From Arthrobacter liuii (GTDB lineage: Bacteria > Actinomycetota > Actinomycetes > Actinomycetales > Micrococcaceae): a stretch of 64,000 nucleotides of DNA. Below the pieces are notes generated by a model. That model was given only the letters and a program-made list of their open reading frames with translations. It did not search any database and had not been told where the DNA came from. Numbering within the stretch: the first letter of the stretch is position 1; each line of letters opens with the position of its first letter. A program made the translations under genes and the position numbers. Shown piece after piece: positions 48,863-56,696 of this stretch. The DNA lies in contig NZ_BMFW01000014.1 in NCBI RefSeq assembly GCF_014639275.1, positions 1-64,000 of the forward strand. Reading direction: 5' to 3'.

Positions 48863-50179
48863 GTGTCACCACAGGAGTCAGGTCCCGGGGATCCCACGCA
48901 GGGGTGGCCGGGCGATGGACACGACGACGGCGGGTCCGCCCCGGCGGGTGGCCGCGGCACGGTGCCGCCTGCTTGGGAGCAGCCGTGGGCACCCCCGCAG
49001 CAGCCGCAGTGGCAACCGCGTCCCGGACAGTACCCGAACGGCGACCAGTATCCCAACCCCCAGTACCCCGGCGGCACTTACCCCGGCGCTTCCTACGGTG
49101 CCTCCCCCTATGGCCAGCCCCGCTACGCAGCCCCGCCCAAACCGGGCATCATTCCGTTGCGCCCACTGATGTTCGGGGAGGTCCTGGACGGTTCCTTCCA
49201 GGCCATCAGGCGCAACGGCAAGGCGATGCTCGGCGCCGGCGTCCTGGCACAGTCGCTGTCGGCCATCCTCGCGGCAGTGCTCACAGGGGTGCTCGCCACC
49301 TCGTCCGGGTCCATCGAAACCTGGGCGGAGACGGCGAGCAGCGGGGACATCGCCTCCCTGGGGATCGGGCTGATGGCCAGCTTTGCCCTGCTGTCCATCC
49401 TGTCGGTGTTCATGTCCGCTGTCCTCCAAGGCGCCATGGTGGTCCCCGTGGCCCGCTCCGTCCTGAACCGGCCCACCGGCTTCCGCCGGATGCTGTCGCT
49501 GGCGCGGCCAAGGATCGGAGCGCTGATCAGGCTCGCGGCGCTGCTCGTTGCCGCAGCACTGGCCGCGGTGATGCTTTTCTTCGTACTCATCGTGCTCCTG
49601 TTCTCCAACGTCCGCGGCACCGCCGCACTGCTGGTCATCCCCCTAATGATGGGCTTCGGCGCCGCATTCCTCTGGGTGGCGATCAAGCTCATGGTGGCCC
49701 CTGCCGCCGTCGTCATCGAAGAACTGGGCGCCTTTGCCGGGCTCCGCCGCTCCTGGGAACTGACCCGGGCCAATTGGTGGCGCATCCTTGGCATCACCCT
49801 GCTGGTGGGGATCCTGGTGGCTGTCATCACCCAGGTAGTCCTGATCCCTGCAGGCATCCTGCCCAGGGTCCTGTCGGACGTTGTGTCACCGCACGGCGGC
49901 AGTGGACGGGATGCGGGGCTGGCCGTAGCCATAGGCATCATCACCGCGGTAGTCGGAGCCCTTGTGGGCGCGGTTGGCTACGCCTTCCAGACCTCTGTCA
50001 TGGCGCTGCTTTATATGGACCTGCGGATGCGCAGGGACGGACTGGACATCGCCCTCCTGCGCCAGCTGGAGACCGGCGCTGATCCTGACGGCATCCCGGG
50101 CAGGGGCATCCAGGGTGCAGGCAGCACCCCCTACCCCGGATACGGAACGGCGCCGGGGGCATGGCCGTATGGCCGCTGA
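48863..50179 (+). CDS. GPDP-membrane-domain protein
   Basis: A 438-residue membrane protein with a low-complexity, proline/glutamine/tyrosine-rich N-terminus (about 1-95) followed by six or seven membrane segments. The segment PLRPLMFGEVLDGSFQAIRRN starts the conserved region of the glycerophosphoryl diester phosphodiesterase membrane domain family. No catalytic phosphodiesterase domain is present. The GTG at 48863 has GGAGG 6 nt upstream. It starts an operon with DUF4129, DUF4350, MoxR and DUF58 genes, all overlapping. Confidence 0.82.
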   Translation: MSPQESGPGDPTQGWPGDGHDDGGSAPAGGRGTVPPAWEQPWAPPQQPQWQPRPGQYPNGDQYPNPQYPGGTYPGASYGASPYGQPRYAAPPKPGIIPLRPLMFGEVLDGSFQAIRRNGKAMLGAGVLAQSLSAILAAVLTGVLATSSGSIETWAETASSGDIASLGIGLMASFALLSILSVFMSAVLQGAMVVPVARSVLNRPTGFRRMLSLARPRIGALIRLAALLVAAALAAVMLFFVLIVLLFSNVRGTAALLVIPLMMGFGAAFLWVAIKLMVAPAAVVIEELGAFAGLRRSWELTRANWWRILGITLLVGILVAVITQVVLIPAGILPRVLSDVVSPHGGSGRDAGLAVAIGIITAVVGALVGAVGYAFQTSVMALLYMDLRMRRDGLDIALLRQLETGADPDGIPGRGIQGAGSTPYPGYGTAPGAWPYGR

Positions 50180-50807
50180 ACCCCCGGTGCTGCCCGGCGC
50201 GGACCAGGCCCGGCGTTGGGCGGCGGAGGAGCTGGCCAAACCCGAGTACCGTGAGGCCGCCCCATCCTGGCTGGACACCCTCTGGCGGAACTTCCTGGAC
50301 TGGCTGCAGTCCCTGGACGCCTCCCCCGCGGGCAATGCGCCGGTACCGAGCCTAGTCATAGTCCTCGTCATTGCCGCCATCATCGCAGCCGCAGTCATCC
50401 TTGCCCGCCCCCGCCTGAACGCCCGGGCCCGGCAGGCAAGCGACGTGTTCGAAAGGGAAACCATCCTCGCGGCCGCGGACTACCGGGACCGCGCGGAAGC
50501 GGCGGCCGCGGCCGGAAAGTGGGGGGACGCCGTCGTCGACCGCTTCCGCGCGGTGGTCCGCAGCGCTGAGGGCCGCACCATCCTTGACCCGCAGCCGGGC
50601 CGGACAGCGGACGAGGCAGCGCAGGCATTGTCCGTGCCTTTCAACATGGAATCGCGGCGACTGGCCCGCGCGGCGGCCACCTTTGACGCCATCCGCTACG
50701 GGAACAGGGCAGCAGGGAGCGCGGATTACCAGGAAATGGCGGGGCTTGATGCCACGCTGGACGCCATGCGGCCGGCCCCCGCCCGCAGCACGGCGCCGCT
50801 GCCATGA
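50169..50807 (+). CDS. DUF4129-domain membrane protein
   Basis: A 212-residue protein with one membrane segment (about 60-80) and a C-terminal cytoplasmic DUF4129-like helical domain (about 90-190). This domain is common in actinobacterial MoxR-DUF58 operons. The ATG at 50169 overlaps the previous gene by 11 bp and the TGA overlaps the next ATG. Function unknown; it is probably part of a membrane complex with its operon partners. Confidence 0.82.
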   Translation: MAAEPPVLPGADQARRWAAEELAKPEYREAAPSWLDTLWRNFLDWLQSLDASPAGNAPVPSLVIVLVIAAIIAAAVILARPRLNARARQASDVFERETILAAADYRDRAEAAAAAGKWGDAVVDRFRAVVRSAEGRTILDPQPGRTADEAAQALSVPFNMESRRLARAAATFDAIRYGNRAAGSADYQEMAGLDATLDAMRPAPARSTAPLP

Positions 50808-51940
50808 CCGGGTTCCCCACCGCCGGCACGGAGCAGCGAAGCCCCGCACAAGAGCCGGCGCCGGCCATCGGACCCGCGCCGGCAGGATGGAAGTTCCTGG
50901 GCGGCACATTGATGGGCTGGCTGCGGCGGCACCGTGGCCTGACCGCAGCTGCAGTGGTTGTCGCAGCCGCGCTGGCGCTGGTCATCGGTACGCAACTCGC
51001 TCCCAAGGGCGACACCGTTCCCCTCTCCGTCCACAATGCCGGTCCGCAGGGGGCCAAGGCATTGGGTGAAATCCTCGGCCGGCACGGAGTTTCCGTCCAC
51101 ACCCCGGACCGGTTCGAAGCCGCGCTGGACGACCTGCGCTCCGGCACCTCCCCCACGCTCCTGCTCTACGACAGGAACGGCATCCTGGGCGGGCCGCAGC
51201 TGGCCGGCCTGATGGCGGCCGCTGACCGCGTGGTGGTGGTCTCCCCCAGGCTGGAAACCCTCTCCGCCCTTGACAGCAGCATCCACCAGGCTGGCGTCGT
51301 TCCCGACGGCTTTCCGGTCCTGGACCCCGGCTGTGCCCAGCCGGACGCGGAAGGAGCGGGACAGGTCACTGGCAAAGGGGGATTTGTGTACGACGGCGGC
51401 ACCTCCTGCTACCGCGCAGCAGGAACCGCCGGGATGCTTGCCGTCAGCCGTGACGGCCGGCTGGCTGTGTTGGGCAGCACGGCAGTCCTGGGCAACTACA
51501 AACTGGATGAACTGGGAAACGCCGGCCTGGCTATCAGGATGCTTGGCGCGTCGCCGGACCTTGTCTGGTACCTGCCCTCGCTTGAGGACGCAGCAGCAAG
51601 CGGTTCCGGGAAAACCCTCGACGACCTTGCACCGGACTGGGCCCGCTTCCTGGGCCCCTGGCTGCTCCTGGTGGCGCTGGCTGCCGTGGTGTGGCGGGGC
51701 CGCCGCCATGGCCCGCTGGTATTCGAGCCGTTGCCGGTAGTGGTCAAGGCTGTGGAGACGGCCGAGGGACGCGCCCGTCTCTACCAGGACTCGCGTGCCA
51801 TCGGCCAGGCCCGGGACAACCTGCGGGCCGGGCTGCTGGTAGAAGGCTCCGGCTGGGCCCCGGCGCCACCGCCGAGGACACGATTGCGGCCGCAGCCCGG
51901 CTGCTCGGCAGGGATCCCGCCGACGTCCGTGCGCTCCTGA
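50804..51940 (+). CDS. DUF4350 membrane protein, frameshifted C-terminus
   Basis: Read as it stands, a 378-residue protein with a membrane segment at about 45-63, an extracytoplasmic domain (about 70-280) resembling DUF4350, and a second membrane segment near 290-306. The natural sequence breaks off after RDNLRAGLL (codon ending 51838). The frame then reads through a proline/arginine-rich stretch to a TGA at 51938-51940. The expected continuation lies in another frame from about 51841 to 52023, so one base appears missing near 51838-51841. It is either a sequencing error or a real indel removing about 60 cytoplasmic residues. Confidence 0.82.
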   Translation: MTGFPTAGTEQRSPAQEPAPAIGPAPAGWKFLGGTLMGWLRRHRGLTAAAVVVAAALALVIGTQLAPKGDTVPLSVHNAGPQGAKALGEILGRHGVSVHTPDRFEAALDDLRSGTSPTLLLYDRNGILGGPQLAGLMAAADRVVVVSPRLETLSALDSSIHQAGVVPDGFPVLDPGCAQPDAEGAGQVTGKGGFVYDGGTSCYRAAGTAGMLAVSRDGRLAVLGSTAVLGNYKLDELGNAGLAIRMLGASPDLVWYLPSLEDAAASGSGKTLDDLAPDWARFLGPWLLLVALAAVVWRGRRHGPLVFEPLPVVVKAVETAEGRARLYQDSRAIGQARDNLRAGLLVEGSGWAPAPPPRTRLRPQPGCSAGIPPTSVRS

Positions 51941-52023
51941 ACGAACAGCCCAAAACCGAAGCCCGCCTGGTGGCCTGGTCCCAGGCCCTGGACAAACTGG
52001 AAAAAGAGGTCGTGACCCGATGA
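51841..52023 (+). pseudogene. Displaced 3' end of the DUF4350 gene
   Basis: This frame encodes RLRLGPGATAEDTIAAAARL and a conserved-looking helical tail ending LEKEVVTR. It is the expected C-terminus of the DUF4350 protein, but sits in a different frame from the upstream part. Its TGA (52021-52023) overlaps the moxR ATG, the same coupling seen at the other junctions of the operon. This shows it is the ancestral end of the gene. Confidence 0.75.
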
Positions 52024-53033
52024 GTGAACAGAGCAGTGGCCCTGGGGTCCTTAACCCGATGGACTCCAACAGTCCCCTGGATGACGACGGCGCACGGCAG
52101 GCCCTGCTTGCCGTCCGCCGCGAGGTGGCAAAGGCGGTGGTGGGACAGGACGCCACCGTCACGGGCCTCCTGATTGCCCTGCTTTCACAAGGGCATGTGC
52201 TGCTGGAAGGCGTCCCCGGCGTTGCCAAGACCCTGCTGGTCCGGGCACTGTCCTCCGCACTGAGCCTGGACACCAAGCGGATGCAGTTCACCCCCGACCT
52301 CATGCCGGGCGACGTCACCGGCTCGCTGGTCTACGACTCGCACACTTCCGGGTTCAGCTTCCGGGAAGGACCGGTCTTCACCAACCTCCTGTTGGCCGAC
52401 GAGATCAACCGGACCCCTCCAAAGACCCAGGCGTCACTCCTGGAGGCCATGGAAGAGCGGCAAGTGTCCGTGGACGGGGTATCCAGGCAACTGCCCGCGC
52501 CGTTCCTGGTGGCGGCTACCCAGAATCCGGTGGAGTACGAAGGGACCTATCCCCTGCCCGAGGCACAGCTGGACCGGTTCCTGCTCAAGCTGACCATGCC
52601 GCTGCCCGAGCGCCGGGACGAAATTGAGGTGATCCGCCGCCACGCGGCCGGGTTCGATCCCCGGGACCTGGCAGCAGCCGGCGTCCGCGCCGTTGCCGGC
52701 GCCGAGGACCTGGACCGGGCCCGGGAAGCAGTGACCCGGGTGGCGGTGGAACCGGAAATCATTGGCTACATCGTTGACCTGGTGCGCGCCACCCGGGCAG
52801 CCCCTTCATTCCAGCTTGGCGTCTCACCGCGCGGCGCCACGGCCCTGCTGAATACCTCCAGGTCCTGGGCGTGGCTCTCGGGCCGCCCTTTTGTCACCCC
52901 TGACGACGTCAAGGTGCTGGCCCTGCCCTGCCTGCGGCACCGGGTGGCGCTGCAGCCTGAAGCCCAGATGGACGGGGTCCGGGTGGACGATGTCCTGGGC
53001 GGCATCCTGGCGTCCGTCCCCGTTCCGCGCTGA
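52020..53033 (+). CDS. MoxR-family AAA+ ATPase
   Basis: A 337-residue AAA_3 ATPase with Walker A GVPGVAKT at 64-71, Walker B LLLADEINR near 120-128, and sensor and lid regions ending in the AAA_lid_2 domain. MoxR proteins act as chaperone-like ATPases in assembly of partner proteins, usually DUF58/VWA proteins encoded next door, as here. It overlaps the DUF58 start (TGATG). Confidence 0.92.
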   Translation: MSEQSSGPGVLNPMDSNSPLDDDGARQALLAVRREVAKAVVGQDATVTGLLIALLSQGHVLLEGVPGVAKTLLVRALSSALSLDTKRMQFTPDLMPGDVTGSLVYDSHTSGFSFREGPVFTNLLLADEINRTPPKTQASLLEAMEERQVSVDGVSRQLPAPFLVAATQNPVEYEGTYPLPEAQLDRFLLKLTMPLPERRDEIEVIRRHAAGFDPRDLAAAGVRAVAGAEDLDRAREAVTRVAVEPEIIGYIVDLVRATRAAPSFQLGVSPRGATALLNTSRSWAWLSGRPFVTPDDVKVLALPCLRHRVALQPEAQMDGVRVDDVLGGILASVPVPR

Positions 53034-54325
53034 TGGCCGTCTCGGGGCGCTTCGTGGCGGTGGTGCTGCTGGGCCTGGTGCCAGTGCTGGTGTTTCCGGG
53101 ATGGCCGACCGTACTGGTTACCGCCGCTTTACTCATGGCCCTGCTGGGCGCAGACCTGCTCTTTGCCGGATCCCTTCGGCAGGTCACTGTGGTGCGTGCG
53201 GAACCGGCGAACGTGGCGCTCAATAACGCGGCGGAGGCCATGCTCACTGTCCGCAACGGTGGTACCCGTCTGCTCCGTGGATCCTTGAGGGATGGATGGC
53301 AGCCCTCGGCCGGGGCGCAGAATCCCGTCCAGGATGTTGACGTCCCGGCCGGCGAGAGCAGGCGGTTCGGGGTCAGGCTCCGGCCGGTCCGGCGGGGAGA
53401 CCTCGCTGCACCACACGTGACGATCCGCTCCTTTGGTCCACTCGGCCTGGCAGCCCGCCAGCGGACCATCCCGTGCCCCGGTTCGGTGCGGGTGCTGCCG
53501 CCCTTCCATTCCCGGCGACACCTGCCGTCAAAGCTGCGGAAGCTGCGCGAACTCGACGGGAAGGCCGCCGTCCAGGTCCGTGGCGCCGGCACCGAGTTCG
53601 ATTCCCTGCGGGACTATGTCCGCGGTGACGACGTGCGGTCCATCGACTGGCGCGCAACGGCGCGGCGCTCCGCCGTCGTGGTCCGGACCTGGCGTCCGGA
53701 ACGGGACCGGCGGGTGGTGATGGTCCTCGATACGTCCCGCACCTCCGCGGCGAGGATCGGCGACGAAACCCGCCTGGACACGGGGATCGAGGCTGCGCTG
53801 CTGTTGGGCATCCTGGCCGAACGGGGTGGCGACCGGGTGGACTTCGTGGCCTTCGACCGAAGGACGCGGGCGCGGGCCGCTTCCGCCGGCCAGGGCAATA
53901 TCCTGGGCCGGCTGGTCCAGGCCATGGCTCCCCTCGAGGCCGAGCTGATCGAGATGGACTGGCCCGCCCTCCCGGCGCAGGTCCGCTCCGTTTCGGCGCA
54001 CCGGTCCCTCGTGGTGCTGCTGACGTCGCTGGACAGCGGGGCGCCGGAGGAGGGCCTGCTGCCCGTGGCGGAACGGCTGGCCAGCCAGCACGTCGTGGTG
54101 GTGGCGGCCGTCCGCGACCCCCAGCTGGGCGACATGCTCCGGGACCGCCACGATGCCACCGGAGTGTTCCGCGCGGCTGCGGCTGAACGCGCCCTCCTGC
54201 AGCGTGCGGCGGTCACTGCCGAGCTGCGCCGCTACGGAGTGGAGGTGGTGGACGCTGAGCCCCTTGAGCTGCCGCCCCGGCTCGCGGACATGTACATCCG
54301 GCTCAAGGCTGCCGGTAGATTGTGA
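53033..54325 (+). CDS. DUF58-domain protein (VWA-like, membrane)
   Basis: A 430-residue protein with two N-terminal membrane segments (about 5-45), an extracytoplasmic beta domain, and a DUF58/VWA-like cytoplasmic domain from about 190. The hallmark motif GTEFDSLRDYVRGDDVRSIDW is followed by VLDTSRTS (a MIDAS-like start). It is the usual partner of MoxR. The system is widespread and its role, possibly in envelope protein maturation, is not settled. Its start overlaps moxR by TGATG. Confidence 0.9.
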   Translation: MAVSGRFVAVVLLGLVPVLVFPGWPTVLVTAALLMALLGADLLFAGSLRQVTVVRAEPANVALNNAAEAMLTVRNGGTRLLRGSLRDGWQPSAGAQNPVQDVDVPAGESRRFGVRLRPVRRGDLAAPHVTIRSFGPLGLAARQRTIPCPGSVRVLPPFHSRRHLPSKLRKLRELDGKAAVQVRGAGTEFDSLRDYVRGDDVRSIDWRATARRSAVVVRTWRPERDRRVVMVLDTSRTSAARIGDETRLDTGIEAALLLGILAERGGDRVDFVAFDRRTRARAASAGQGNILGRLVQAMAPLEAELIEMDWPALPAQVRSVSAHRSLVVLLTSLDSGAPEEGLLPVAERLASQHVVVVAAVRDPQLGDMLRDRHDATGVFRAAAAERALLQRAAVTAELRRYGVEVVDAEPLELPPRLADMYIRLKAAGRL

Positions 54326-54371
54326 ACCCGGAAGCAGTCAGCGCCGCCACAGGCAACAGGAGGTCCACTTC

Positions 54372-55103
54372 ATGAGCGTCCCGATCTACCAGCAGGCCCT
54401 TGGCCCCGGGTTCCTGCGGCTGCAGCCCGAACTCCAGGAGTACTTTTCGCTGGCGCCGGGATCCGGACAGTACGGCGTGGGGGAAGGAACGTTCGACGTC
54501 GTGGGGTGCCGCCAGCAGTGGCTGCGGCCTCTGCTGCGGCTCACCGGAGGCGAAGAGGCTTTCTTCCCCGAGTACGGCGAGAACATCCCGTTCCGGATCG
54601 AAAACCACGCCCACCAGGATCCGTTCGGCCGGTCCAGCCTCACCGCCCGTCGCGAGATCCGCTTCCCGGAGCGCAGCCGGCTGTTCCAGGACACCACCAG
54701 CGCCACCACCCGTGGCGGTTCCACCCAGCTGGTGGACTACGTGGGACGGTACCGGCGCCTGGTGACGGACCTGAACCTGGACGTCACCGCTGAAGGAAGG
54801 CTGCGCGGCGTATCGGAGGCGTCGCGGCTCTTCCTGGGCCCCCTCCGGGTGCCGCTTCCGGCAGCCCTGGACGCCAAGGCCTACGCCGAACAGTGGTGGG
54901 ACCCAGCCGAAGGCAGCAACGGACGGCACCGCATCCAGGTGAAGGTCATCCAGCCGCAGATCGGGCTGGTCCTGGTGTACGCGGGGGCCTTCGACTACCG
55001 GCTGCGCCCCTACAGCGGCGGTAGTTCCGCCCAGAGCGGTAGTTCCGCCCAGAGCTTCCTTCCCCGCTACGCTCAACCCGACCGCTGGGAGAACAGGGTT
55101 TAG
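54372..55103 (+). CDS. DUF4166-domain protein
   Basis: A 243-residue soluble protein matching DUF4166: an N-terminal LGPGFLRLQPELQEYF segment, a central RIENHAH region and a terminal GLVLVYAGAFDYRLRPY strand. Function is unknown. The ATG at 54372 has AGGAGG 8 nt upstream; the longer reading to 54153 lies within the DUF58 gene. The C-terminal tail contains an exact 18-bp tandem duplication encoding GSSAQS twice, beyond the conserved domain. It converges on the MetE-like gene with only 3 bp between stop codons. Confidence 0.82.
   Translation: MSVPIYQQALGPGFLRLQPELQEYFSLAPGSGQYGVGEGTFDVVGCRQQWLRPLLRLTGGEEAFFPEYGENIPFRIENHAHQDPFGRSSLTARREIRFPERSRLFQDTTSATTRGGSTQLVDYVGRYRRLVTDLNLDVTAEGRLRGVSEASRLFLGPLRVPLPAALDAKAYAEQWWDPAEGSNGRHRIQVKVIQPQIGLVLVYAGAFDYRLRPYSGGSSAQSGSSAQSFLPRYAQPDRWENRV
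55018..55053 (+). repeat. Exact 18-bp tandem duplication in the DUF4166 gene
   Basis: The unit GCGGTAGTTCCGCCCAGA occurs twice head to tail (55018-55035, 55036-55053). It is in frame and adds six residues (GSSAQS) near the C-terminus. Being identical, it is probably a recent replication-slippage event. Confidence 0.9.
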
Positions 55104-55106
55104 CGG

Positions 55107-56192
55107 CTACCCCAGCGCCTGCTGGTTCAGGCCGTCGGCCACCTGGGTCAGCCTGCCCAGGACAGCGGTGGCCTGCGCGGGGGTGCAACCGGCCAGTCCT
55201 GCTGAGGGGGCCACCCGGACGGCGCCGAGCAGCGAAGGCGGCAGGCCCAGCTGGCGCCAGGGACGCCACACGGACTCCACGCAATCGGCAACCCTGGGCA
55301 GCGGGCCGCCTGAGGGAACGTTGAGGGCACCGGCCCAGAACTGTTTTCCAGCCTCGACGGCTCCTGCCACCTGCTCCCACTGGCGGTTGGTCAACGCCTT
55401 CAACGGCAAGGCAATGCCGTCCGCCCCTGCAGCCAGGGCCAGCTCGATCGGGGCCTCTATTTCGGGGAACGCCACCACAACCTCAGTTGCACCGGCTTCC
55501 CGCAGGGCGTCCAGGACCAGGCGCCATGCCTCACGGGCTTCTGATACCGCCACTGCGCGGAGGGTGCGGTAACCGCTCGCTGTGGGTATGGTTCCGCCGA
55601 GCACAGCTGCGACGGCAGGCTCATCCACCTGCACCACCAGGCGGGCGCCCGGAACGGCCGCGGCCGCACGGTTGAGATAGCCGCCCACGCCAGCGGCGAG
55701 GGAGGCGGTCAGGTCCCGGCGGGCGCCGTAGTCCAGCAGGACCCGCTCCCCGTTGTGCAGATGCAGCCCGGCGGCAAGGCTGAGCGGTCCCACCAGCTGC
55801 ACCTTGAGTCCACCGGCCGATACGTCTTCTGCCCCGGCCACATCGGCAAGGACATTCAAATCGGTGGAGAGTGCTGCCGCTGCGCGCCGCATGTCCTTGC
55901 CGGGCCTGTCCACCAGCCGCCACCCGTGGGGCTGGACGTCCACGGCAAGTTCCTCCAGGAGGGAGGCCGTGCGCCCCAGGGCGTCGGAACCAACGCCGCG
56001 GTCCGGCAGTTCAGCCAGGAAGGGAAGGTGCGGGCTGCCGAGTTCGCCGCGGATGATCCGGGCGGCTTCGAGCGGATCATCACCTGGCCACGGACCCAGG
56101 GCGGTGGCTGTGACTTCCTTGGCTGTGGCTTCGTTGGAAGGGGCAGCGGCCGGAACCGGGCCGGACCCCGGTTGGTGCTGTTCCCGGCTCAC
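55107..56192 (-). CDS. Short MetE-like protein (methionine synthase II family)
   Basis: A 361-residue TIM-barrel protein resembling the C-terminal half of cobalamin-independent methionine synthase; VVQVDEPAVAA is the typical strand. It is about half the length of full MetE. I do not see the HxC zinc pair of MetE. One cysteine near the end (GLAGCTPAQA) lies roughly where the last zinc ligand would be. It may use another methyl donor or have lost the reaction. The GTG start overlaps the chorismate mutase stop (GTGA). Confidence 0.75.
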   Translation of the reverse strand: MSREQHQPGSGPVPAAAPSNEATAKEVTATALGPWPGDDPLEAARIIRGELGSPHLPFLAELPDRGVGSDALGRTASLLEELAVDVQPHGWRLVDRPGKDMRRAAAALSTDLNVLADVAGAEDVSAGGLKVQLVGPLSLAAGLHLHNGERVLLDYGARRDLTASLAAGVGGYLNRAAAAVPGARLVVQVDEPAVAAVLGGTIPTASGYRTLRAVAVSEAREAWRLVLDALREAGATEVVVAFPEIEAPIELALAAGADGIALPLKALTNRQWEQVAGAVEAGKQFWAGALNVPSGGPLPRVADCVESVWRPWRQLGLPPSLLGAVRVAPSAGLAGCTPAQATAVLGRLTQVADGLNQQALG

Positions 56193-56596
56193 GCCAGCGC
56201 GGAGGTCTGCGGCTGCTGGCCGGACGCAGCCTGGTGGTCCTCCGCGATGGCCTCGTGGTGGCGGATCACCTCACCGATGATGAAGTTGAGGAATTTCTCC
56301 GCGAACGCCGGATCGAGGTGGGCGTCCTCGGCAAGGCGGCGCAGCCGGGCGATCTGGGCGGCTTCGCGTCCGGGGTCGCCGGCAGGCAGCCGGTGGGCTG
56401 CCTTCAGGAAGCCCACCTTTTGCGTGGCCTTGAAGCGCTCGGCAAGGAGGTACACCAGGGTGGCGTCGATGTTGTCGATGCTGGAACGGATCGACAACAG
56501 TTCAGCCATCACCGAATCGTCCACGTGGCCTGCAAGCGAGCTGGCGGATGGATCGAAATCGTCGGAGCCAGGAGAGCTGGGGGTGTGCTGCGTCAT
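56189..56596 (-). CDS. Chorismate mutase, AroQ type
   Basis: A 135-residue all-helical protein with RSSIDNIDATLVYLLAERF and KVGFLK, the AroQ active-site helix pair, followed by FLNFIIGEVIRHHE. It converts chorismate to prephenate for phenylalanine and tyrosine synthesis. The first 30 residues are disordered. It is translationally coupled to the MetE-like gene and separated from the ABC transporter operon by a terminator. Confidence 0.9.
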   Translation of the reverse strand: MTQHTPSSPGSDDFDPSASSLAGHVDDSVMAELLSIRSSIDNIDATLVYLLAERFKATQKVGFLKAAHRLPAGDPGREAAQIARLRRLAEDAHLDPAFAEKFLNFIIGEVIRHHEAIAEDHQAASGQQPQTSALA

Positions 56597-56640
56597 GGCT
56601 CCAGTCTATGGGAGCCGATGGAATCAACGCGGGTGTGAAG

Positions 56641-56671
56641 CGCCGGTGCCGGCTGTCTGACGGCACCGGCG
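56641..56671 (-). terminator. Terminator after the peptide transporter operon
   Basis: Perfect 11-bp GC-rich arms (56641-56651 and 56661-56671) lie 26 bp past the dppDF stop and upstream of the chorismate mutase start. Confidence 0.75.
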
Positions 56672-56696
56672 CTGTCCGCTGCGGGATCCTGCCGGG

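Noticed and set aside
51836-51845. Programmed ribosomal frameshift in the DUF4350 gene
   Set aside because: No slippery heptamer and no obvious downstream stimulatory hairpin; an indel or sequencing error is simpler.
50726-52318. A 530-codon minus-strand frame opposite the DUF4350/moxR region
   Set aside because: It crosses three coupled plus-strand genes and has no recognisable domain.
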